Positions 34,547 through 44,844 of a DNA stretch of 64,000 nucleotides are shown piece after piece. The first letter of the stretch is position 1. Each line of letters begins with the position of its first letter. The translations under genes and the position numbers were made by a program. Source of the DNA: Entoloma clypeatum (lineage: Eukaryota > Basidiomycota > Agaricomycetes > Agaricales > Entolomataceae); the NCBI GenBank assembly GCA_963565915.1, contig OY751486.1, positions 1,550,001-1,614,000 on the forward strand, read 5' to 3'. Under the pieces are notes generated by a model. That model was not told where the DNA came from and searched no databases. It saw nothing but the letters and a program-made list of their open reading frames with translations.

Positions 34547-35419
34547 TTCCTTGCCTCACTTGTCTAGTTTGCCTCACCCATTCGTATGTTCATAGTTACA
34601 ACCATTAAGCCGCACGTCTTCCAATCAAGACACATTGATATTATTTCGGTGAATGAAAAAATGCTGGAGCGTTACCATGGCTGGTTCCTTTTTTGTCTTT
34701 ACTCTTCTTCCGTCCTTGCTCCCAAACTCCCAACAGAAACCATCCCCCCAGATCCCAACCAAGGACCCCCCAAACAACACCCACAAAGTCTTTTTGTCGT
34801 TGGCAATAAGATCTATAAGACTTCGAATCGGATAATCCAAGTCGACTGACTTGGAACCACCGCTCTTGGCGACCGCAGGCTATCCCAGCAGTCTTTGTTT
34901 CCCAGTCGCGAACATCGTTATATGACTATCCAACCTCAATTGGGGTAAACTTGGGGTGGCAAGCTGGAAAGCTTTACCCAGGCGGGATTTGAGTATGCAA
35001 GACCAGCTGGTGTGAGCGGGCTCTCGGTGAAGCTCTAGAGTGGTGTCTATGGGTCGGAAAAAGGCCTTTGGTACCATCATCTTCCAGCAAACGTCCCCTT
35101 GTTTGGTCTCAAAGTAGTATGTATCATCAGTTTGATCATTGATCACCATGTAAGTAAGGTTACAGAGTCAACAGAGAGTAGTTCACATCGAGATCTACAA
35201 TGTATTTAGTCTTCCTGAGTTTGAAGCTCGAGGTATGAGAGATTACTACGATTAGAATATTAGTGACTAAGAAGCAGCCCGAACGTGTCGAATTTCCCAA
35301 GTCCAAATAATTCTCATTCCAAAGAAAACATTGTGTTACCAAATTTTCCATTGTTTGTTACGTTGTTTGCATTCCAACCACTGCGAGATCCCTCTTTACT
35401 TCTCCAATATCTTCTCATA
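34547..35419. other. spacer before the DIRS-like element
   Basis: No repeat recognised. An 89-aa minus ORF (35149-34880) looks mildly protein-like but has no recognisable domain. The 5' terminus of the DIRS-like element probably lies here, but I cannot see its terminal repeats. Confidence 0.4.
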
Positions 35420-36567
35420 ATGTCACGCAGTCGACACGATGATTCGCTCTCACCAAGTCTCGACGGGTACCTCTCTGACAGATACGATTCCCGGTCTCGT
35501 TCTCCTTCACAATCTCGGCGTCGTTCATCTAGGTCCCCGGTAAGTGTTTCTCTGCAGTCCCGTTTCAACTTTAGTGTACTAGTGAATATGCTGTTTTCAA
35601 CAGAAGTCACACCCACACTATTCCCCTTTGTACAAGCACGGAAGAAAGCGGTCTCCAAGTCCTATTATCAAACCCAGCCTGAGTATGATTCGAGTGGTTC
35701 CTCACTGCCCCAGGGAAAGGTTTGTCATTGCCAGAATCTACTAATTAGATAGTCCTAATCCTGCTTTCCAGAAGCGCTGGCGGACCTCTGAATTGGATCA
35801 AATTGCAGATCTATGACGGAAGATGCAAGCTCTCCAGGATGAGAATAAAGACTTGCGCATACTACCGCGCAGTAAGTTATTTCTATAGAGATGAACTACC
35901 GTATACATTTAACGAACTCGTCATCTCAGAAATTGTTTCTCCCTGTTGGGTAATGGGTTTTCAACTCGTGCCGCATCCGTTGAACTCCCTTCGCTGAGTT
36001 TAGCTCCTCAGGGGAATTCAGCTCTGGGCTTGGTCCTTCAGGCTCCTTCCTTGATTGATGACGAAAGGGACTACGCCGCCGAACACCTTCCTCTCTCACA
36101 GGGGGACTACCTCAATGTCCCAAGCTGGATCAAGTCCAACACAGGCAATCCTGGAAAGCCCCAATCCAAGGGTGTCACCGATGTCTCTGACAGCACCACG
36201 GCCGTCTCCGATGGCACCACCGCCCCCGCCAGAAAGTACAAAACAATGTGCTACATTGAGGACGAACACGGACAGACCGTCAGTGACCAGCGAATATCTG
36301 GGTTGCAAGACTACGCACGAGGAGTCTTTGACGACATTGCCAAACACCGAGGGGATGCCGCACCAAGCTGGACCAAGAATACGGCCCATGACATGGATTA
36401 CTTCCGGTACAGGATGTATTGTCGGTATCCAGAACTTCGACTCTGTCATGAGAATTGGAAGGTCAAACACATTGCTGTCGAGCTGTACCCTGACTGGCAC
36501 AGGGGATACCAATAACAGAAGCAGAAAGAGCCCGCGCAGCAGCCCCAGCCGCGACGGCGGCAGCGGC
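35420..36567 (+). pseudogene. DIRS-like element gag, first part
   Basis: Spliced exons: 35420-35539 (Arg/Ser-rich, SRSRSPSQSRRRSSRSP), 35604-35719, 35772-35871 (coiled-coil-like RKMQALQDENKDL after a TGA), then from 35930. The body (35946-36515) holds a domain common in Agaricomycete retroelements (CYIEDEHGQ, RYPELRLCHENWK, ELYPDWH). Decay: one frameshift in exon 2, TGA in exon 3 (LRRK expected), and TAA at 36513-36515 (CAA expected). Past that stop the same frame continues QKQKEPAQQPQPRRRQRH into the 8-bp duplication of hAT copy 3, then resumes at 39011. This is the beginning of the nested host element. Confidence 0.7.
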
Positions 36568-36575
36568 ATGCTGGG

Positions 36576-39010
36576 TAGTGTTTAAAGGTCCGATTCGGTC
36601 CGGTTTCTGACCCTCAAAATTTAGAGACTGAGACCGAGACCGATTTTTCGGTTCACATGATCTCGAAAAAACTGAACCGGACCGATGCAAGACCGGTGCA
36701 TCGGTTCCGTTTACCTCAAAGAAGTGAGACCGGACTGGTCTCAACCGGTTTAAACCAATATATTACAAGTAAAATAAGACTAAGGACATGCGCGCACAGC
36801 CCGATGCTGCGCGCGCGTCATACTCCCTCAATTGGTCCTCCGTGGGCTCAGCCCGGCCCCATGTGCTCTGGGGCGTGACTCGATGCTGTTGGGCGTGAAA
36901 GGGGGCCGTTGGGCACGTGTTGTGGCAGGTGCGCGGTGCCGTACGGCGCGAAGGGAGGCCGTTGCGCGCGAAGGAAGGGTGCTGGGTGTGAGTCGACAGC
37001 GTTGAGGACGCGAGGCAGCCGTTGGGCATTAGAGGGGCTGTGGGGCAATAGTTGGGGCAGTTGGGCAAGAGGGGCGGCCGTTGGGGACATGAGGCGGCCG
37101 TTGTGCGTGGGTTGATGGTGTTGAAGGCAAAGGGACGGTGTTGGGGGCAAAGGGACGGCATGGCGTGGGTCAATGGCGGTGGGCGCAAGTCGGGACCGTT
37201 GGGCGTGAAAGGCGGCCATTGGGCATGGGTCGACAGTGTTGGGGGCGAAGGGATGGCGTTGGGGGCGAAAGGACAGTGTTGGGCGTGGGTTGACGCATTG
37301 AGGGCGAAGGGATGCCGTTGGGCATGAGTTGGGACCGTTGGGCACAAAGGGATGCTGTTGGGCGCAAAGGGACGCCGTTGGGCGCAAAGGGATGCCGTTG
37401 GGCATGAAAGGTGGCCCTTGGGCGGAAGAGAGGGCCGTTGGGCATGAGTGGTGGCCGTTATGCGCGAGTAGTGGCCCTTGGGCGGATGTGGTGGCTGGGT
37501 GGAGTGGTGGTGGGGGATTAAAAAAGGGTGGGAAGGTTTTGCTGGCAGTTATGGTTCGACTTTCGGCGATTGCCGAGCCATGCACGTCGTTGAAAATTGT
37601 GCCCTCAATGCCCAAACCGTGGCACCAAAACCCACAAAAATAATTCTTACCTTATGTAGACATATCTAGAAACTCATAGGAAGTATATATAGAGTTATAT
37701 ACATGAGCTATGGATGGTAGAAAGTTGGTGCTCCAAATTGATGCATCAAAACACAATGTAAATCGTGATGAACAGTGTGGCATGGTGTTTTCAAACACAA
37801 AAAACAACATTTTCTAGCTTCCTCCTTTGCACAACATTTGTACTCTAAATATACTATACATATGCTATTGAAACAGTGTATGTAAACCTATTCAGACCCT
37901 TCAAATAAAATTAAAGGACTCGATGAGGTGAATATGAGCAAAATAGGTCGAAAGTTTGACCAAACTTTTTTGTTTCAGCTTTGGATTCTCCTCATTCAGG
38001 AGATCTCACAGCACATTTGTTTTTCAAATTTGGCTCATTCATTAGGGAGATATAACACTTTTACTGAAATCTGCACATTTCATTATTTCTATCTTATCTG
38101 GACTTCTAAAAATTATACAAAGTGCTTCAGAAGGTGAATACATATCTATTTATGAGTTCTATCACTTCCAACTATTATTAGACCATGAGGAAGGCACTGC
38201 GCGCGCCTGTGCGATGCATTTTGCGCATTGTTTACTATTATTTGGTGTAGAGCATGGCACCTCTATGACTTAAAATCCGTGGCATCATTCCATAAAATCA
38301 ACACATATTTATTGACATATGATACTCTGCTACATAATTGATATAGTCTGTAAGCTGACTTCCTCCTGTGTAGCCATATTAAGGAGAAATGCGATGTTTT
38401 TTGAGTTTGTTTACATATATTTGACACATTTGATGCGCACGTGATGCGCATCATCCAATGTCGAAACGACGCATCCACCCATTGCTGACTCTGCAATGAG
38501 GGGCACAGATGCTGAAAAGGCCAGAATATATTTATAGATTTTATTTATAATCTGTCTACTTGTGATCGAGGCAGGAGGGAGCACGCACACACACCTTTTG
38601 TGTTTTTTTTAGGTGTGCCTATTTGGGAAGTGGGAAAGTTGTGATGTAGAATGAGTGTGATGCACCAGATATAATGGACTGGTGGCTCAGTTGGTTAGAT
38701 AGAGGACTGAAATAATATTCTATATTATAGAGGTTGTGAGTTCAATTCTTGCAAATGGCACAAATTTTGCACTTTGCCGTTTTGTGATCTTGATTTCCGT
38801 TCCTTGGATTGTTCCGTGGAAAATACCGGTTTAAACCGATCCGAACCGGTCTTTGGCCGGTCTTTCAAATTCTAAAGTTTCGAGTGAACCGAAGACCGGC
38901 CGTGATCCAAAACCTTAAAAACCGAGACCGGCGGTCTGGTCTCTCACCGGTTCGGTCCCGTCCGGTCTCGGTCTGAAATCAACAAAGGTAAACTGGACCT
39001 CGAAACACTA
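36576..39010 (+). mobile_element. hAT-like non-autonomous element, copy 3
   Basis: 2,435 bp with the same TAGTGTTT termini, minisatellite (about 36870-37500), tRNA-like segment and AT-rich core as copies 1 and 2. Flanks ATGCTGGG (36568-36575) and ACGCTGGG (39011-39018) match at 7 of 8, a true target duplication. It lies inside the DIRS-like gag, and removing it restores the frame (QRH-AGKEVV). Confidence 0.9.
38676..38752 (+). other. tRNA-like segment in hAT copy 3
   Basis: Third copy of the A-box/B-box fossil, identical in layout to 26921-26997. Confidence 0.6.
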
Positions 39011-39018
39011 ACGCTGGG

Positions 39019-39104
39019 AAAGAAGTCGTCCCGTCGCCCCTGCTGCCAACCATTGAATTGGGTGATGTTCTGCCGACGCCTTTGCTCCCTCCGCTTGCCT
39101 TGGA
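39019..39104 (+). pseudogene. DIRS-like gag, second part
   Basis: 86 bp between hAT copy 3 and Copia-2, reading KEVVPSPLLPTIELGDVLP and on to LALD, in frame with the previous part. It continues at 54689 (DVEMLPSHTPDATSD) once Copia-2 and one TGCTG copy are removed. Confidence 0.75.
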
Positions 39105-39109
39105 TGCTG

Positions 39110-39544
39110 TGTAAGAATACTATAATAAATAGCTCAGTGTTTGCATGCGAGAGCAGGGTCAAACGACTATGTATTCACCTATAATAAATAGCTAGGCACT
39201 CAAACATAAGTAAGACTTTCAAAAGAGAAAGATAAGTAGAAGATCTCACCTCAGTGTTTGCACGTGAGAGCGGGGTCAAACAACTGAGGGGAGGCGATGA
39301 AAACTATGCCGTAATAAGTAAATAAGGTTTTGCAAATTTACCTTAACAAAAAACAAAGGGAAACGAGAGGAGAGTCTCGAAACATGTGGTACAATAAAGG
39401 TACAGCTAGAAAAGGTATGTAGAATGGAATACATGATATGGCGAAATAGCACGAGGAGGAAAAAAGGATGGTGGCGTAAAAACTCAACACGGCTGCGCAC
39501 CGTGTCCGGATATGGAAGGCTCGCGGCAGCTTGTCATTCCAACA
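39110..39544 (-). repeat. 3' LTR of Copia-2
   Basis: 435 bp, TGTAAGAATAC...TCATTCCAACA in plus reading. It carries 34 bp extra (a near-duplicate of the GTTTGCACGTGAGAGC stretch) relative to the other LTR, plus scattered substitutions. Confidence 0.9.
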
Positions 39545-39551
39545 CTCCCCC

Positions 39552-42500
39552 TCAAGCTGGCGAGAGGCCGAGTTGCGAAGCAAAGTGCTTCGCCTTCGTG
39601 GATGGGAGCACTTTGGTAAGTGTGTCGGCGACCATTTCGTCAGTAGGGCAGTAAACGAGGCGAATAGAGCCGCCCTCAACGATCCAACGAATAAAATGAA
39701 ATCGAATGTCAATGTGTTTCGTACGCGCATGGTACTGATGGTCTTTCATGAGTTCGATAGCGGATTTGTTGTCGGAAAATAATGTGGTGGTGTCGAGAGT
39801 GGTGTTGAAAAGTTGGGAGAGGAGGGAACGAAGCCATAAAGCTTCTTTCAATGCATGTGTAATTGCCACGTATTTGGCTTCGGTGGTTGACAGAGCGATG
39901 ATTTCCTGCCGTTTAGCACTCCACGAAACGGCGCCGCCGCGAATCAGAAAGGCATACCCCGAAATGGCATGCCTGTCTTCCGCCATGCTGCCGTCTGCGT
40001 CTGCATATCCCGTTAAATCCATCCTCAACATCCCATAGCTCAACCACAGATCCATCGTGCCCTTCAAATAGTGAAAAATGCGTTTTACGGCCTCCCAATG
40101 CATGAGACCGGGTTTTGTTGAGAAATGCGAGACGGTTTGAACGGCGAAGGCGATGTCGGGACGCGTTCTGAGAGCTGCGTACATCAAGGAACCGACAGAT
40201 TCATGATACGGGACATCACGCATCTGGGCAAATTCGGCAGTTGTCGACGGGGACTGGGCGGTGGTGAGCCGAATGTTTGTGTCCATGGGGATAGAAACAG
40301 GCTTGAGGTCTTGCAAGCCATAACGACAGAGGATGGAGTCAATGTAAGATCATTGAGAGAGGTGGATAGTGTGGCGATTGCGATTGCATTTGATTTCAAT
40401 GCCGAGCAACCAGTGGAGCTCGCCCAAATCGGTAATTTCCACGTGTTTCGTGATCTGGATCTTGAAATCGACGATCAGGGTCATTGACGTGGCAGCGATC
40501 GTACAGTCATCAACATGGACTAAGACAATGATCACAGTTCGACCTTGTCGACGGAAGAACACGGCCTGGTCGACATCGCAGTGCACAAATCCCAGGTGCT
40601 CCAGCATTATCTCAACAAGACGTTGATACCATCGATGGCCCGATTGCTTTAGGCCATATAGGGTCTTTTGAAGTCGACACACGAGTTTTCAGGAGGAGAT
40701 GGGAGCGTGATAGCCTGGGGGTTGTTGCATGAAGATAACCTCATGATCGGTGAGTTCTCTGTTGAGGTATGCACCTTTGATGTCGATCTGATGCAGTTCC
40801 ATGTCTTCATCAGCTGCCATCGCGAGAATGGAACGGATGGCTGCCAGTTTCGCAACGGGCGCGAATGTGTTGAAATAATCGACACCTGATACTTGCAAAA
40901 AGCCCTGCGCAACAAGGCAGGCCTTGTATCGGATGACGTTTCCGGCAGCGTCCTTCTTCACGCGGAAAACCCACTTCGATCCGACAATGTTCACGTCTTC
41001 AGGTGCCTCGGTGAGTTCCCATGTACCTGCAACACGGAGGGTCTCTAACTCCTCGTGTATAGCCTTTTCCCATAACGGCCAATCAGGCCGGCGTTTCGCC
41101 TCAGCCAAGGTGCGTGGCTCTAAAGCCTCCGCTTCGCTGATTTCGGCCGCCATCCCATATTCTTCCACAAAATCCGCCACCATCATCCAGTCTGCTTGTC
41201 CCTCCCCCTCAAGCTCAATCCTTGCTTCTTCGACGATGGGAGTGGGGACTTGGACACCACGGGTCAACTCAGGATCAGATGGGCGCGTTGACGCGACGCC
41301 ACGGCCTTCAACAATGTCAATTATCCTCTGGCTTGGCTTTCTGACACGTCTCATGGTGGGAGGCTCTTCTTTGATTTCGGGAGCCGGAAATGGAGCTGGT
41401 GGAGGGGTAGGATCGTGAGGGGGTGTAGTAGGAGCAGGGGAATTTGCCAGGGGGACAGATGAGGAGGTAGAGGTCGACGTGCTGGACAATTTCGGTGCAT
41501 TAGCCTTCGTTTCAACAATATCTTGTTCCTCCCCCTCGAGACGAGAGGCTGACACGACGGTTCTGTTAAAATAGATGTTCCGTTCAATGCTCACCGTCTT
41601 TTTGTCTGGCCAGTAAACCCTCACCCCCTTACTCTGCTCGTCAATACCGATCCAACGTCCCTCACGTACGCGCCCTCCAAGCTTGTTACCACCCTCGATT
41701 CGCACCCATACATTCTAGCACCACTCGCGCACATCCCTGAGGTCCGGCTTCTTTCCAAAAGCGGCCTCATACGGTGTTTTCCCATTGACTGCCTTAGTCG
41801 ACGTGCAATTCATCAACCAAACGACATGACACGCAGCCTCACCCCATAAATTTCTTGGGAGGCCACTGGCATGGAGGAGAGCTCGGATGTGCTCGACGAT
41901 GGTGCGGTTTCGGCGTTCAGAGATGCCATTTTGCGCAGGGGTATTGTGTACGGTGAGTTTCTGCTCTGTGCCTCTCGATTTCAGGTACAAGATGAATTCT
42001 TTGTCCATATATTCACCCCCACAGTCTGAATGGAGGATTTTGATTGACATGCTGAGCTGGGTTGTACACCAGGCCTTGTAGTGTTTGTATGATTCGAAAG
42101 CCTCAGATTTTGCACGCAAAAGGTAAAGGTGCATGAGACGGGACATGTCGTCTGTGAAGGTGATGTAATATTTTCTTCCTCCTTTCGTCTCGACAGGAGC
42201 AGGTCCCCACACGTCCGAATGGACTTCATCGCTGAATTTGGTGGTGCACTCGCCCTTGCAAGCTTTCGGGACAGATTTGCGTGTGGCCTTGGCATAGACA
42301 CACAACTCGCAAAAGTATGGTTCACCTGAAGATGATGGCTCCAGACAAACACCAGTGACAAAACCGTTTTCGACGAGACGCCGCCCAACGCCTGCCAAAA
42401 TATGCCCCATATGTCGATGGAATTGATCCAGGGTGAGTACTTCTTCAGCTGTATTTGCCGTTTCGGGCTCATCGTGAGCCACGCGGTACAGACCCTTGGT

Positions 42501-43296
42501 CTTGGGAACGGCACCAATTTGCTCCCCATCTGGACCTTTGATCGTGCATTTGCCACCCAAAAAGGTAATTTCGAAGCCCTTTTCATCTAGTCGACCAACT
42601 GACACGAGGGTGTAGCCAACTTCAGGGGAATATAAGACCTCAGTAAGTCTTAATTGCGAGATATTGGCTCCATTAGGTACGTCGATCATCATCTCGCCCA
42701 TTCCAACCACTGACATGCTTTGTTTGTTTGCGGCCTGGAATGATTTGGGGGGAATCTCGACGAAGTTGTCGAGAGCATCGCGATATGGTGTGAGGTGCTT
42801 TGAACAGCCAGAATCATAGATTTCGGCACGAGGTAAGTTAATATTGCCAACGCCAACTTGCGCGGCAAGGTCATCAGGCTCAGCAACAACCAAGTCCACG
42901 TCAATGTCGACGAACGAGCTGCACTCGCTCCCTTTGACCCTGGATAGCTCCTCGGTATCCCAGCCACTGTCAGCCCTGTCGCTTCCAACCTCAGAAAACC
43001 AGTCACCAGCACTGTCATAGCCCCCATCATCCAATTCGTCTTCATCAGAATCAGACACAGCCTTGAGTTCGGGCATATCAGAATCGGATTTGCTACCAAA
43101 TGCAGGCTCCATAAAAAAGGCCCCTTCGTCTTCCGAATCAGATCCAATCGCAGTGTTTGCAACTCCGCCCTTTGGTGAGTCATTCTTCTTTTCAGGTTTG
43201 GGACATTTGTCCTTGAAATGCCCCTTTTCCCCACAGTTCCAGCATACCCCTCGAGGTTTTTGCTTGAATTTCCCTTTGCCATTGGACTTCCCGGAG
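39552..43296 (-). pseudogene. Copia-2 gag end and pol
   Basis: Begins with a CCHC knuckle (CWNCGEKGHFKDKC, near 43240), then an acidic linker, protease (YDSGCSKHL, about 42820), integrase (HRHMGH zinc region, DDE core with HSDCGGEY), RT (VLVHVDDCTIAA, so HVDD instead of the usual YVDD) and RNase H (DADGSMAEDRHAISGYAF). All pol segments share one frame, broken by TAG (41715-41717), TGA (40689-40691) and TGA (40350-40352; the family has SQRSYIDS). Non-functional. Confidence 0.88.
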
Positions 43297-43828
43297 TGTT
43301 ACGGCGATAGCCTACAACAACAAGTCCAAGGATCGGATCACATGGGTTCGAACTGGTTCCACAACAAGTCCCTCAATAGGTCGACTTGGTCAATCAGCGA
43401 GTTCCTCAGAAGGACAACTCGGTTCGGGTCAAGCAGAGCTAAGTCCTCGCAAGGCACTTAGTTGGAGAGCGTTCGAAGTGATAGACAAGTAAGTGTTGTT
43501 TGCCTAGGTCAAGCTAAGGACCTCTACTCTAAGGTTACAGGTCTTATATACGTTATCCTATAGCTATAAATAAGTAGGTGCTGCGCAGGAGCTAAATAAG
43601 CCATTGGTTAGATAGATGTTTCAAGGGGGCTGTGGCATAGGAGTCAGAGATAAGGCCTCAAGGCCATGAGTCAGAGATAACAAGTGAAAATATATCTAAA
43701 AGGAGAATAGTCCGAGTCATTGTGAGTCATAGCGCTGATAGAGGGGATACGTGTCCCAGGGTCATCGGAGTTAAGTGAAACGGAGTGTGATGGGGATCAA
43801 GGGTCGAAGGGTCGTGTGAAGTGTAACA
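43297..43828 (-). repeat. 3' LTR of Ty3-B
   Basis: 532 bp. On the minus strand it runs TGTTACACTTCAC to GCCGTAACA, preceded by polypurine tract AGAAGGGGGGTAA (43829-43841). Homologous to the LTRs at 9875-10429 and 62712-63256. Confidence 0.9.
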
Positions 43829-43869
43829 TTACCCCCCTTCTATGCTTGAAGTCACCGGCTTCAATGTTT

Positions 43870-44817
43870 TCAAGTTGCCATGTTGTGTATGGCATCGTCG
43901 TCAAACTCGTACTCGTCATCCTCCAGCGCTGCATAACCCGGGCCCAAGCACTCGTAGTCGTAGTGCCCGGGTGCTTTCTTCCAACACTTCTGACACACGT
44001 AGTGTCCGCATTGACACTCAATGTGTCCGTCGGCCCTAGCGCAAAGACCGCATTTGCGCCCTTTGTCGATATGCGGCCATCCAGCAGGACGGCGCCAAGG
44101 TCCGCTTGGGGAGTGAGCGCGTCCGTGCGTGTCAATGTCGAAGCCAACGCAGTCGGATTCATCAGTGAGGTCGATAGGGGTTTGAATCGAGGAACCCTGT
44201 GCGAGTTCGACGGGGATCTGATATGAAGAACCATGTCCGAGTGGGACAGACATGATCATGCGTACGGTTTTTCTTCTGGAGCGTTTAGGAACTCCATAGG
44301 ACGGTTTCTTTCCTTTCACGTCAGTCTTGACACAGGAAAGGCTTCGGTCGCTGGTTACGGGCGACGTGGGTTCGGCGGGAGAAGGAGTACTCGGGGGTTC
44401 GGGGTTTCTGATGACGAGGGGAATTGGGTCGGGGACAGGGGTCGGTTCAGGGGTAGGTTCGGGGATTACAGGGGTGGGAGATCTGAGGGCGGGGTTTATA
44501 AGTGAGAGGTCGGGGTAGTTGGAGCGTGTGGGGAATGGTCTTTCAAAGCGTCGGTAGACTCCTCTGTCTACTAGGAGGTCGGCGTGGCTGTCAATGAGGC
44601 GGGCAATGGAGGCAGAAGTGTTGTAATGGTACTCCCGGATAGAGATGAGTCCATACAATGCATTGACCAGGAATTGGTCTGTTTCGTCTTCGAGTCGTCC
44701 AAGGACGTTGTTTTCATCTTCGGGATTGGTGAACAGGTTTAAAAGTCGGGATCGTCTGGTGTGTCTATCGGTGTTGAAGCGAACTTCTTCGGGAGAGGTG
44801 ATGCGGAGGTTGGACAT
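43870..44817 (-). CDS. post-pol ORF3 of Ty3-B with RING-like zinc finger
   Basis: 315 aa from ATG at 44817, only 27 bp after the pol stop and ending just before the polypurine tract, so it belongs to the retrotransposon. It has a helical N-terminus (residues 1-110), a Pro-rich spacer (EPTPEPTPVPDPIP), a basic segment (KRSRRKTVRM), then a Cys/His module near the C-terminus: CGLC, a second pair ECQC, GH, CQKC and a last Cys (spacing C-x2-C-x7-C-x-C-x-H-x3-C-x2-C-x11-C), followed by an acidic tail. The module resembles a RING or related zinc finger. The frame is open although pol is decayed. I do not know its function. Confidence 0.65.
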   Translation of the reverse strand: MSNLRITSPEEVRFNTDRHTRRSRLLNLFTNPEDENNVLGRLEDETDQFLVNALYGLISIREYHYNTSASIARLIDSHADLLVDRGVYRRFERPFPTRSNYPDLSLINPALRSPTPVIPEPTPEPTPVPDPIPLVIRNPEPPSTPSPAEPTSPVTSDRSLSCVKTDVKGKKPSYGVPKRSRRKTVRMIMSVPLGHGSSYQIPVELAQGSSIQTPIDLTDESDCVGFDIDTHGRAHSPSGPWRRPAGWPHIDKGRKCGLCARADGHIECQCGHYVCQKCWKKAPGHYDYECLGPGYAALEDDEYEFDDDAIHNMAT

Positions 44818-44844
44818 GATGTGAGAGGATATGGGTCGTTGGGT

